Below the pieces are notes generated by a model. It was not told the origin of the DNA. It did no database searches and worked only from the letters and a program-made list of their open reading frames with translations. A stretch of DNA of 64,000 bases from Parafrankia irregularis (GTDB taxonomy: Bacteria > Actinomycetota > Actinomycetes > Frankiales > Frankiaceae): the NCBI RefSeq assembly GCF_001536285.1, contig NZ_FAOZ01000015.1:121515-185514 (forward strand). The letters are read 5' to 3'. Shown here piece after piece: positions 8,356 to 16,855 of the stretch. The first letter of the stretch is position 1. Every line of letters starts with the position of its first letter. A program made the translations under genes and the position numbers.

Positions 8356-9476
8356 CTGACCCCCTCGGTGCCGTCAACATCTGTTACGGCGGACGCCGGA
8401 GCACCCATGCTGTCCGTTCCGGTGACCTCACCCGATCCGGTGACTGCTGGCCCGGTGGCACCGGGCCTGGCGGCACCGGGAGCGGCCCCACCGGCCCGGG
8501 CGACGCCGAGCCCGGTGGCCCCTGGCCCGGTGACCTCGGTGGCCGCGTTCCCGGCAGCCCTGGCGGTGGCTGCCGCGCCGGGCAGCCACCAACGCGCCCA
8601 CGCGGTCGCGGCGAAGGCCGCGACCCGGGGCTTGGGAGCCTTCGGCGCGCCGCCGAGCATGTCGTAGTCGGCGCGCCGGATGGCGTCGAGGGCGGCCCGG
8701 CCGCCGCCGACGAAACCGGCCATCGCCAGCCGCAGCCGGCCCCCGACCAGACCCACCAGCGGTGCGCCCGAGTCGAGCAGGGTCCTGGCCCGAGCCACCT
8801 CGAACGCCATCAGGTGCCGCACCGCCGGCGACGCGCTCGGCGCCGCCAGGTCGGCCTCGGTCACCCCGAAGGCCTCCATGTCCTCCAGCGGCACGTAGAT
8901 CCGGCCGGCGGCGAGATCCTCCGCCACGTCCTGGAAGTGCTCGGCCAGCTGCAGCGCGGTGCAGATCCGGTCCGACAGCGCGACCCGGGCCGGGGTCGCC
9001 AGGCCGAAGACGCCGAGGACCATCCGGCCGATCGGATCAGCCGAGAGCGTGCAGTAACGCACCAGGTCGTCGTAGGTGTCGTAGCGGGTGACCACCTGGT
9101 CCTGCCGGTTCGCCTGCACGAGCCGGCGGAACGGCTCGGCGGGCAGGTCACAGGCCCGCACGGTCCGAGCGAGCGTCTGGTGCACCGGCAGCCTCGGCTG
9201 CCCGCCCGACCAGATCAGCTCGAGGTCCTCGCCGAGCTCGTCCAGCAGTGCCAGGCGGTCGCCGGGGGCTTCGTCGCCGATGTCGTCGACAAGCCGCCCG
9301 AAGACGTAGAGGGCGTTCAGGTGCTCCCGCAGGCGTGCCGGAAGCAGCCTCGACGCAACCGGGAAGTTCTCCGCGGACGCGGCCAGCAGCACCTGGTCGG
9401 TGGGTGTGGTCAGGTCGGTCGCGCCGAGAGGGGCAGACGGACGCGGTGGGCCGGTTCGGGCGTCGATTGCGGTCAT
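8352..9476 (-). CDS. hpnC: hydroxysqualene synthase
   Basis: A 374-residue squalene/phytoene synthase homologue, first gene of the hopanoid operon. Asp-rich motifs: YVFGRLVDDIGDE and LQLAEHFQDVAEDLAAGRIYVP. HpnC converts presqualene diphosphate to hydroxysqualene. The ATG at 9476 has a clear AGGAGAGG site 7 bases upstream; longer open frame beyond it is low in coding signal. The C-terminal 75 residues (after ARWWLPGAA) are a Gly/Ala/Thr/Pro low-complexity tail not found in the catalytic core, similar in style to the tail of hpnE. The gene reads away from a long structured intergenic region that probably holds the operon promoter. Confidence 0.93.
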   Translation of the reverse strand: MTAIDARTGPPRPSAPLGATDLTTPTDQVLLAASAENFPVASRLLPARLREHLNALYVFGRLVDDIGDEAPGDRLALLDELGEDLELIWSGGQPRLPVHQTLARTVRACDLPAEPFRRLVQANRQDQVVTRYDTYDDLVRYCTLSADPIGRMVLGVFGLATPARVALSDRICTALQLAEHFQDVAEDLAAGRIYVPLEDMEAFGVTEADLAAPSASPAVRHLMAFEVARARTLLDSGAPLVGLVGGRLRLAMAGFVGGGRAALDAIRRADYDMLGGAPKAPKPRVAAFAATAWARWWLPGAAATARAAGNAATEVTGPGATGLGVARAGGAAPGAARPGATGPAVTGSGEVTGTDSMGAPASAVTDVDGTEGVR

Positions 9477-10038
9477 ACGCCTCTCCTTAACGTGGCGCTG
9501 CGCGCTCCGGGTGCGCGGTGCGGTGTGCGTCCTGTGCGTCGTCCGGCCGGGCGAGCGCGATGCGTCGCCGACCGCGATGGTGCCGGTCATGGTGCGTGCC
9601 AGATCGCCGGAACCGCTACCGCTGGCCGGAGGGTGCTGGCCAGATCTCCGCCGGGCCCACCGCGGCAGGCGCCGGTCCGGCACTGGTTGGCCTGGTCGTG
9701 GGCAACGTCCGGGCCATCCGGTCAGCAGGGGTCAGGTCGGTCAGGGGCAGGCGGTGCGTGACGCCCAGGCGGCGGTGGGACCGCCCGAGCGTCACGCCAT
9801 GGGATCACAAGCGCCGTGCCGCACGTTCACTGCCTGGCACGGCCGGGGACACCGCCGATCAGGCCGTGCCCCCCGCAGCCACCTCGTCACCGGTGCTGCC
9901 ACCGGTGACGACTGAAGCCTTTCCCATCGCCGACTCGGGCCTGCGACATCCCTGGCCGTTCGCCGTGAGATGGAAAAGGCTCACTGGAGTAGTCCGCTGC
10001 GCGCACTCACCTCCCGGGCCGGCGGTCGGATCCTGAAC
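9477..10038. other. 562-base intergenic region with three hairpins upstream of the hopanoid operon
   Basis: No convincing gene lies here. Three perfect inverted repeats occur: 9756-9764 with 9789-9797 (plus an inner GGCGG/CCGCC pair), 9836-9844 with 9862-9870, and 9884-9894 with 9901-9911. They lie downstream of the SDR gene and upstream of hpnC on the same strand, so they may be terminators for the SDR transcript or a structured leader of the hopanoid operon. Confidence 0.5.
9884..9911 (-). terminator. strong hairpin between SDR gene and hopanoid operon
   Basis: Perfect 11-bp inverted repeat TCGTCACCGGT/ACCGGTGACGA with a 6-base loop, about 128 bases past the stop of the SDR gene on the minus strand. 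It is the best terminator candidate among the three hairpins in this gap. Confidence 0.45.
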
Positions 10039-10869
10039 TCATCCGAAGACACCGGCCAGGCGGCGGTACAGCGACGGAGCCGCGCCGTGAACGCGCGCGG
10101 CGGCGGACAGCCATCGGGGCACCCACACTTCGGCGTCTCCCCGGCCGGTGCCGGCGAGCATCCGCTGCGCCACCAGACCCGCAGGGATGGGACGCGGCCA
10201 CCGGCGCACGTACGGTGCACCACGCCGGTGGAAGAAGGGGGTGTCCACAGCTCCCGGTAAACACAACGTAACGCTAATGCCACGTCCTGCGACTTCGGAG
10301 CGAAGCGCGTCGGCGAACCCCACCATCGCGGCCTTCGAAGCCGAGTACGCGACCTCGCCACGAACGCCCAACGCGCCCGCGACGCTGCCGACCAGCAGGA
10401 TTCGACCCTGGCCGCGCTCCAGCATCGCCGGCAGCATGGCCCGGACGAGCAACATCGGGGCCAGGACGTTGACCGCGATGAGATCATTGATGGTTGACGG
10501 AGGCATCACGTCGAACGGCCCGGCCGCGCCGAGGCCCGCCGAGCAGATCAGCAGATCCACCTCGCCGAGCAGCTCCGCGGCACGGGATGCCACCGCGACC
10601 TCGCCACCGGGGCGCGCCAGGTCCACCGCGATCCGGTGGCCCTGCGTCGCCGCGGCGACCTCGTCAAGAGCCGCGCCATTGCGGCCCACCAACAGCGAAC
10701 GACAGTTCTGATCAGCGAGCAGGAGGGCCGCCTCCCGACCGATACCGGAGCTGGCTCCGGTCACCACGGCAGTGCGTGGCGGCCATCCGCCCGTCGAAGC
10801 GGTTCGCGCGCCGCTGGACGCGACAGGCAGGCTCCCTTCGCGGGCAGCCGCGCGAGGCCGAACGATCAC
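10039..10869 (-). CDS. SDR family NAD(P)-dependent oxidoreductase
   Basis: A 276-residue classical short-chain dehydrogenase. The cofactor motif is TGASSGIG near residues 38-45, the NNAG position reads CSAG, and the catalytic Ser and YSASK (Tyr/Lys) follow VGSVAG. The C-terminal segment with ALRSEVAGRGISVTLCLPGAVDTPFF fits the substrate-loop side of the fold. The first 30 residues are an Arg/Ala/Ser-rich leader, so a shorter start is possible. Substrate is not predictable. It is a single gene, separated by more than 400 bases on both sides, upstream of the hopanoid operon on the same strand. Confidence 0.85.
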   Translation of the reverse strand: MIVRPRAAAREGSLPVASSGARTASTGGWPPRTAVVTGASSGIGREAALLLADQNCRSLLVGRNGAALDEVAAATQGHRIAVDLARPGGEVAVASRAAELLGEVDLLICSAGLGAAGPFDVMPPSTINDLIAVNVLAPMLLVRAMLPAMLERGQGRILLVGSVAGALGVRGEVAYSASKAAMVGFADALRSEVAGRGISVTLCLPGAVDTPFFHRRGAPYVRRWPRPIPAGLVAQRMLAGTGRGDAEVWVPRWLSAAARVHGAAPSLYRRLAGVFG

Positions 10870-11280
10870 GGCCCACCACCTCGGGTCACACGGTCCCCCC
10901 CGTGGTCCCGTTCCGGCACAGGTTTCACGTCACCTACTGCTTCCGTTTATGTCGCCCTCCACCATCGGCGTTCCACGTGCGACGGGATCAGACCTGCACT
11001 CCCGCCCACCGCCGGCTCGCTTCGAGCGGCTCCACCATTTCATCGTCCAGAGGCCAGGTCGTCCATCGTCAGATGTACGACATCGGACCCTGCTCCCTTA
11101 CCACACATTCGGAGAGGCGAACGGAGGACCAGATCCGTATTCACCCCGCCGAAGCTTCAGCGGAATTGCCTTCGTGTTTTCCGAACGGAATGACACAACA
11201 TTGACATCTACCGGACATCGAGACGTAGCTCACGCCCGCGCGAGTCACCGCACCTGCCGACCATCGGCTACACCCTGCCG
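10870..11280. other. intergenic region, no gene seen
   Basis: Lower GC than its neighbours and without coding bias. The one structured element noticed is the imperfect palindrome at 11058-11081. Confidence 0.5.
11058..11081. promoter_or_regulatory. imperfect 24-bp palindrome upstream of the SDR gene
   Basis: Arms GTCGTCCATC and GATGTACGAC match at 9 of 10 pairs around a 4-base spacer. The site is 189 bases before the SDR start codon and could be an operator or a weak hairpin. No regulator can be assigned. Confidence 0.3.
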
Positions 11281-11811
11281 TCAGTCCGAACCAATCGCCA
11301 CCGGATCACCGGCGGCGACCTCGACGAAGGTGCGCGCCGGCGCCTCCACCGCATGGGTGTATGCCCCATCCGGGTAGTAGACGGGACAGCTCGACGGATC
11401 ATCACTCGGGCACGGCGTCATCTCCCGCACGCCGACAACCCTACCGTCCCGGACAAACATGATCGAAAGGGGCAGCAACGTGCGGAACATGTAGAAGCCG
11501 GACGTCGTCTCGCCGGCAAATTCGAAGATCATCCCGCGCCCCGGAGGAAGGTCGGTCCGATACATCAGGCCTCGGCGCCGCTCGATGTCACTGTCGGCAA
11601 CCTCGGCCACGATAGTCAGGCCGCGAACCCGGACGGTGACAGTCGCACCATCACCCGAACCCGCATTTCCTCCGGAACCCGCAATGCCACTACAGGCCGC
11701 GACGAACACCGTCACGGCGGCAGCGCCCAGGGCGCCGGCCAGTCGAGGGACGGACGGGCTCACACCGCACAACCCGGTACCGGGCAGTCCCTCGGCGGGC
11801 CACCCGGACAC
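11281..11811 (-). CDS. DUF192 family lipoprotein
   Basis: A protein of up to 176 residues with a secretion signal (ALGAAAVTVFVAAC) ending in a lipobox cysteine at about residue 40, then a DUF192 domain: RRRGLMYRTDLPPGRGMIFEF is split by the typical Leu-Met-x-Arg motif, followed by FYMFRTLLPLSIMFV and paired cysteines in the PC...SCPVYY segment. DUF192 proteins are small extracytoplasmic beta proteins of unknown biochemical role. The GTG start at 11811 gives a long leader; a GTG 16 codons later would give a more usual lipoprotein signal. It lies 66 bases after a TetR gene on the same strand. Confidence 0.8.
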   Translation of the reverse strand: MSGWPAEGLPGTGLCGVSPSVPRLAGALGAAAVTVFVAACSGIAGSGGNAGSGDGATVTVRVRGLTIVAEVADSDIERRRGLMYRTDLPPGRGMIFEFAGETTSGFYMFRTLLPLSIMFVRDGRVVGVREMTPCPSDDPSSCPVYYPDGAYTHAVEAPARTFVEVAAGDPVAIGSD

Positions 11812-11877
11812 AGCCCCCGACTACGCCAGCCGCCACTGCGCCAACCATCGTCGGGCCAACAGCTGCTGTACCAGCGG

Positions 11878-12921
11878 CTACTGCGCCAACGGCTCCACGG
11901 CCTGATCTGGTCCGAGCGCGGCAAGGGCGGCCTCCACGATCAGACACTGAAGTTCTTCGGACAACAGCGGCGCGAACGGAGACAGCGTGCCGGCAGCCGC
12001 CGACGCGCAGTCACCCGCGGCGGTCGCATCAGCACCCACCGCCAGGTACGCCGGGCGAGCATCGTCGGCCGCCCCGACACCCGCCGCCGCGGCGGTGCCC
12101 ACCGCGTCGGCGGTGCCATCCGCACCGCTGTCTCCAGTAAATCCGGTCAGGCTCCGAATGCCCGTTGGACTCCCCACGCGAGTGGTGGTGATCCAGGTCG
12201 CCGTGCCACCACGGTCGGCCGCCCCGGGATGCCCGCCGCCAGCCGTGCCGTACCGACCGCTGTCAGCCGGGTGCGCGGCACCGCCGCCAGGCCGCCCGGC
12301 TACCGACGCCGATCCGCCGGCCGTCACCCCGACCGACGCCGATCCGACAGCCGATGCTCCGCCGGCCTCGGATTCGCCCGCCTCGCTTTCGTCGCTCGCG
12401 GCAACATTCCGCCAGCGCGCGCGGCCCATCGCATCGCCCATTACGCCGCTCTGGACACAGCCGACCGCGCAGCGGGCCCGCATGATCCGGGCCACAGTGG
12501 GCCGCGGCCCGGCAAGAGCGCGGATGATCACCTCGTACTGGGAAATGATGTCCTCCTTGCCGATCCGATGGTGCAGCACCGAGGGATCGTTCGCGAAGGC
12601 GCAGAGGACGGCACCGGTCTCCACCAGCAGTGACGTGAGTGCCTCGAGGATCGCCCGCGGTGGCGGCGGAGGGTCACGACGGGCCAACTCGACCAACTGT
12701 GCGAACCCGGACTCGAAGGGCGAAATCAGCGCTTCGAGAATCATCTCCTTGGACGAGAAGTGATAGTAGAGCGCGGCCTTCGTCACGCCGAGTCGTTCGG
12801 CGATGTCACGGACCGAGGTGCCCGCATACCCTCGTTCCACGAAGAGCTGCACGGCCGCCTCGAGGATCCGCGTGCGGGTGTCGGCTCCCTGCGCGCGCGT
12901 GCGTCCTATGACCACCAGCAC
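11878..12921 (-). CDS. TetR family regulator with a large low-complexity insert
   Basis: A 347-residue TetR protein, far longer than the usual 190-220. The HTH is typical: TRILEAAVQLFVERGYAG then DIAERLGVTKAALYYHFSSKE at about residues 17-60. The ligand-binding region begins normally (FESGFAQLVELARRD ...), but residues about 170-310 are a Gly/Ala/Ser/Thr-rich segment with short repeats, after which helical sequence resumes (LLSEELQCLIVEAALAALG). The start is a GTG at 12921. It is divergent from the MMPL transporter gene, with an operator in the 219-bp gap, so it probably represses that transporter and itself. The function of the insert is unknown. Confidence 0.85.
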   Translation of the reverse strand: MLVVIGRTRAQGADTRTRILEAAVQLFVERGYAGTSVRDIAERLGVTKAALYYHFSSKEMILEALISPFESGFAQLVELARRDPPPPPRAILEALTSLLVETGAVLCAFANDPSVLHHRIGKEDIISQYEVIIRALAGPRPTVARIMRARCAVGCVQSGVMGDAMGRARWRNVAASDESEAGESEAGGASAVGSASVGVTAGGSASVAGRPGGGAAHPADSGRYGTAGGGHPGAADRGGTATWITTTRVGSPTGIRSLTGFTGDSGADGTADAVGTAAAAGVGAADDARPAYLAVGADATAAGDCASAAAGTLSPFAPLLSEELQCLIVEAALAALGPDQAVEPLAQ

Positions 12922-12966
12922 TCACCCCCACAGGACGGTCAGCCGCGAATGCTACTCTTGCACTCA

Positions 12967-13007
12967 CTTACTGAACGATCGGTAAGCAGATTGGGCGATC
13001 GGTAAGC
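12967..13007. promoter_or_regulatory. TetR-type operator between regulator and MMPL gene
   Basis: A 20-bp inverted repeat CTTACTGAACGATCGGTAAG occupies 12967-12986 (16 of 20 positions symmetric). Its right half, CGATCGGTAAGC, is repeated exactly 20 bases on (12976-12987 and 12996-13007). It sits in the divergent gap between a TetR gene and an MMPL transporter, where an autoregulatory operator is expected. Confidence 0.6.
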
Positions 13008-13140
13008 GAAGCGCCTGGCGGGAGGCCTGCCGGCGGTACCACGGTCACCGGCGGTGACGTTGATCAGTGCCGATCCGTAGGGCCGTCAGCAGGTCACGGA
13101 ACAGTGACAGACGACCAACCAGCACCTCCGAGGGGAAACG

Positions 13141-15378
13141 ATGGCAAAGCTCGCTCGCTGGTGCTTCCAGCACCGCTGGCTCGTCCTGGGCCTTTGGGTC
13201 GCGGCTCTTGTCGGGCTGGCAGCGCTCGGCCGGGCCACGGGCGACGACTACAAGGACACCTTCTCCCTGCCTGGGACGGACTCCCAGAAGGCAATCGACA
13301 TCCTCGAACGTGACTTCCCGGCGCAGTCGGGCGACAGCGCGACCGTCGTCCTGCACGCCCGTACCGGCACGCTCACCGACCCGGCGATCAAGGCACAGGT
13401 CACCGACATGGTGGGGCAGCTCGCCAAGCTGCCGCACGTCGCCGAGGTGATCAGCCCGTTCAGCGCCGACGGCAAGGGCCAGATCAACGAGGCCGGCACC
13501 ACCGCGTTCGCCACCATCGCCCTCGACCTGCCCGGTAACGAGCTGCAGATCTCCGACATCGAGCACGTCGTCGACACCGCCCGCGGCTACGACAAGGGCG
13601 CGCTCCAGGTCGAGGCGACCGGGCAGGTCGTCGCGAACACCGAGCAGACGACCAGCTCCACCGAGCTCATCGGCATCATCGCGGCGGCGATCATTCTGTT
13701 CGTCGCGTTCGGTTCACTGCTCGCGGTCACGCTGCCGCTGATCACCGCGCTGGCCGCGCTCGGCGTGGGCCTCAGCCTCATCATCCAGGTCTCCCACCTG
13801 ACCTCGGTGGCCGAGTTCAGCACCATGCTGGCGACGCTGATCGGTCTGGGCGTCGGCATCGACTACGCGCTGTTCATCGTGAACCGCCACCGCATCGGCC
13901 TGCGGGCCGGGCGCTCCCCCGAGGAGGCCGCGGTCAACGCGGTCAACACCTCCGGCCGCGCCGTCCTCTTCGCCGGGGCGACGGTCTGCATCGCCCTGCT
14001 CGGCCTGTTCGCCCTCGGCGTGACCTTCCTCTACGGCGTCGCGCTCGCCGCGGCGTTGACGGTCGCGATGACCATGCTGTCGTCGGTCACCCTGCTGCCC
14101 GCGCTGCTCGGCTTCTACGGGCAGAAGGTACTGAGCCGCCGCGAACGCCGCCGGATCGCCGACCACGGGCCCGAGCCGGAGGCGCCGTCCGGCTTCTGGT
14201 GGCGGTGGGCCAAGGGCGTCGAACGCCGCCCGGCCGTCCTCGCCGTGCTCAGTGCCGTCGCGATCGCCGTGATCGCGATCCCGTTCTTCTCGCTGCGACT
14301 CGGTTCGTCCGACCTGGGCAACGGTTCGGAGGACAAGACCACGAAGCGTGGCTACGACCTGCTCGCCGAAGGCTTCGGCCCCGGCTTCAACGGGCCGTTC
14401 TCCCTGATCACCGACCTTTCCTCCGGTGCGGGCCTGCAGGCGCTGAACCAGGCGGTCGCCGCGGCACGCGACACCCCCGGCGTCGCCTCCGTGACCGAGC
14501 CGCGGCAGAGCCCGAACGGCCGGGCGGCGATCGCCACCCTCTACCCGACGTCTAGCCCGCAGTCGCCGGAGACGGCCGAGCTGCTCGACCGCCTACGCGA
14601 CGACGTCATCCCGACCGCGACCGCGGGCGCCGCCGCACCGGTGTACGTCGGCGGCATCACCGCGATCTTCGAGGACTTCGCCGGCGTCCTGTCGGACAAG
14701 CTGCCGCTGTTCATCGGGATCGTCGTGGTCCTCGCGTTCATCCTGCTGGTCGTGGTCTTCCGCAGCCTGCTCATCCCCCTGACGGCCTCGGTGATGAACC
14801 TGCTGGCAGTCGGTGCCGCGTTCGGTGCGGTGGTGGCGGTGTTCCAGTGGGGCTGGCTGTCCGACCTGTTCGGCCTCAGCCCCGGGCCGATCGAGGCGTT
14901 CCTGCCGGTCATGCTGTTCGCGATCCTGTTCGGCCTGTCCATGGACTACGAGGTCTTCCTGGTCAGCCGCATGCACGAGGAGTGGACCGCCAGGCGGGAC
15001 AACCGCATCGCGGTGTCGCTCGGCCAGGCCGAGACCGGCCGGGTGATCTCCGCCGCGGGCGCCATCATGACCCTGGTGTTCGCCGCGTTCATCCTGGGCG
15101 ACGAACGGGTGATCAAGCTCTTCGGGCTTGGCCTGGCCCTCGCCATCGCCATCGACGCCTTCGTGATCCGCACGATCCTGGTGCCGGCGCTCATGCACCT
15201 GTTCGGGCGCGCGAACTGGTGGCTGCCGCGTGGTCTGGACCGGGTCCTGCCGCGGGTCTCGGTCGAAACCTCCGACGATCTCGCCGAAGCCCACCAGGTG
15301 CCGGTTCCGGCCGGCGACTTCCGCGACGGCGTGCCGGCGCAGCCGCACGAACCGGCGGAGTCCGAGCGGACCCACTGA
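13141..15378 (+). CDS. MMPL family transporter
   Basis: A 745-residue RND-superfamily transporter with two repeats: an N-terminal membrane segment (HRWLVLGLWVAALVGLAAL), a periplasmic domain, a five-helix block, a second membrane segment near residue 370, another soluble loop, and a second helix block. Each repeat carries the proton-relay motif: GVGIDYALFIVNRHR near 240 and GLSMDYEVFLVSRMHEEW near 602. Such proteins export lipids or drugs. The ATG has a GAGGGGAAACG site. The divergent TetR gene and operator suggest inducible expression by a hydrophobic ligand. Length and topology are standard; the substrate cannot be inferred. Confidence 0.92.
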   Translation: MAKLARWCFQHRWLVLGLWVAALVGLAALGRATGDDYKDTFSLPGTDSQKAIDILERDFPAQSGDSATVVLHARTGTLTDPAIKAQVTDMVGQLAKLPHVAEVISPFSADGKGQINEAGTTAFATIALDLPGNELQISDIEHVVDTARGYDKGALQVEATGQVVANTEQTTSSTELIGIIAAAIILFVAFGSLLAVTLPLITALAALGVGLSLIIQVSHLTSVAEFSTMLATLIGLGVGIDYALFIVNRHRIGLRAGRSPEEAAVNAVNTSGRAVLFAGATVCIALLGLFALGVTFLYGVALAAALTVAMTMLSSVTLLPALLGFYGQKVLSRRERRRIADHGPEPEAPSGFWWRWAKGVERRPAVLAVLSAVAIAVIAIPFFSLRLGSSDLGNGSEDKTTKRGYDLLAEGFGPGFNGPFSLITDLSSGAGLQALNQAVAAARDTPGVASVTEPRQSPNGRAAIATLYPTSSPQSPETAELLDRLRDDVIPTATAGAAAPVYVGGITAIFEDFAGVLSDKLPLFIGIVVVLAFILLVVVFRSLLIPLTASVMNLLAVGAAFGAVVAVFQWGWLSDLFGLSPGPIEAFLPVMLFAILFGLSMDYEVFLVSRMHEEWTARRDNRIAVSLGQAETGRVISAAGAIMTLVFAAFILGDERVIKLFGLGLALAIAIDAFVIRTILVPALMHLFGRANWWLPRGLDRVLPRVSVETSDDLAEAHQVPVPAGDFRDGVPAQPHEPAESERTH

Positions 15379-15421
15379 GCCACGCGGTCATCGACCGCTG
15401 ACGATCGACCGCTGGAGCTCG

Positions 15422-15463
15422 ACGCCCGGCCGGCAGCCCCACAGCGGGCCACCGGCCGGGCGT
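15422..15463 (+). terminator. hairpin terminator after the MMPL gene
   Basis: Perfect 12-bp inverted repeat ACGCCCGGCCGG (15422-15433) with 15452-15463, an 18-base loop, then a short T-containing stretch. It lies 44 bases beyond the MMPL stop codon. Confidence 0.6.
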
Positions 15464-15580
15464 GGTCGTTTCCGGCCAGCCACCCTCAGGGCTCGCGGGC
15501 AGCCCGATACGGTCGGTGACAGGCCCCCCGTCAGCGACGCGAGGAGGCTACGAGGCGACGACGCGAGGACAGGGGTTCCG

Positions 15581-16855
15581 ATGTCCGCTCCCGTTCCAGG
15601 GCCCGTCCGGGTCCCCGGACGTCCGCTGCGCGTGGTGATCGCGCCCGATTCGTTCAAGGGATCGGTCTCGGCGACCGAGGCCGCGGCAGCCCTGGCTTCC
15701 GGGTGGTCGGCGACCCGCCCGGACGACGTCGTGGTGACCATCCCGATCGCCGACGGCGGCGAGGGAACGCTGGACAGCTTCGCCGCCGCCGTGCCGGGCA
15801 CGCGCCGCCACGAGCTGGACGTCACCGGGCCGGACGGGCGTCCCGTCACCGGCGCCGCGTGGCTGGAGCTCCCCGACGGATCAGCGCTCGTCGAGCTGGC
15901 CCAGGCCAGCGGTCTGCCGCTGATGAGCGCACCGGACCCGCTCAACGCGCACACCTTCGGACTTGGAGAGCTGGTCGGCGCCGCCCTGGACACCGGTGTC
16001 CGCAGCGTTCTCGTGGCGCTCGGCGGATCGGCGTCGACGGACGGTGGGACCGGCCTGCTGGCTGCCCTCGGAGCCCGCTTCCTGAACGCCGCCGGGCGGC
16101 CACTTGCGCTGGGTGGCGGAGCGCTGGCCGACCTCGCGGCCGTCGACCTGCACGGCCTGCGGCCCGGGCCGCCGGAGGGCATCCGCTGCCTGGTCGACGT
16201 CACGGCGCCGCTGCTCGGCCCTCGCGGGGCGGCGACGGTCTTCGGGCCGCAGAAGGGCGCCGGGCCCGCCGAGATCGATCGGCTGGAGGCCGGTCTCGCC
16301 CGGCTGGCCGCGCTCATGCCAGGCCTCGGCGCTGCCGGCCAGGGGAGCTCCAGGTCGGGCACCTCCGGGGCGGCCGATGTCGGGTCGGGCAGTGTCGGGT
16401 CGGGCAGTGTCGGGTCGGGCAGCGCTGGCCCCGTTCTCGCCGAGCAGCCCGGCACCGGCGCGGCCGGTGGCACGGCCTACGGTCTGGCCGCCGCCCTCGG
16501 AGCGACACTCGTGCCCGGTGCCCGCAGCATCGCCGAGCACACCGGGCTGCCGGCCGCGCTGGCCGAGGCCGACCTGGTGATCACCGGGGAGGGGCGGTTC
16601 GACCGGACGTCGCTGGGCGGCAAGGTCGTCGGCGGAGTGGTCACGATGGCGCAGGCGGCCGGTGTTCCCGTGCTGCTCGTCGCGGGCCAGGTCGACGGGC
16701 CGGTGCCGGCGGCCGTCAGCGACGCGCTCGCGCTCGTCGACCTGGCCGGTGACCGGGCCCACGCCATCGCGCGGCCCGGTCACTGGCTGACGCTCGCCGG
16801 AGCGCGCCTGGCCGAGAGACCGGGCGCGCCGCGGATCAGCTCGGTGCCGGGCTGA
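15581..16855 (+). CDS. glycerate kinase
   Basis: A 424-residue glycerate kinase of the GarK/GlxK type, phosphorylating D-glycerate from glycolate/glyoxylate or serine metabolism. The N-terminal signature APDSFKGSVSATEAA, the IPIADGGEGT motif, the GLGGSASTDGG-type loop (LGGSASTDGGTG) and the C-terminal ITGEGRFDRTSLGGK are all present. The ATG at 15581 has an AGGGG site. The gene is about 40 residues longer than usual because of a VGSGS-rich insert around residue 265-285, encoded by three tandem 15-base repeats at 16379-16423. Its 3' end overlaps the convergent gene downstream by 20 bases. Confidence 0.92.
   Translation: MSAPVPGPVRVPGRPLRVVIAPDSFKGSVSATEAAAALASGWSATRPDDVVVTIPIADGGEGTLDSFAAAVPGTRRHELDVTGPDGRPVTGAAWLELPDGSALVELAQASGLPLMSAPDPLNAHTFGLGELVGAALDTGVRSVLVALGGSASTDGGTGLLAALGARFLNAAGRPLALGGGALADLAAVDLHGLRPGPPEGIRCLVDVTAPLLGPRGAATVFGPQKGAGPAEIDRLEAGLARLAALMPGLGAAGQGSSRSGTSGAADVGSGSVGSGSVGSGSAGPVLAEQPGTGAAGGTAYGLAAALGATLVPGARSIAEHTGLPAALAEADLVITGEGRFDRTSLGGKVVGGVVTMAQAAGVPVLLVAGQVDGPVPAAVSDALALVDLAGDRAHAIARPGHWLTLAGARLAERPGAPRISSVPG

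Noticed and set aside
13714..15375. Minus-strand frames opposite the MMPL gene
   Set aside because: Composition (Arg/Gln/Asp/His-rich) is that of antisense high-GC DNA, and the plus-strand gene is unambiguous.
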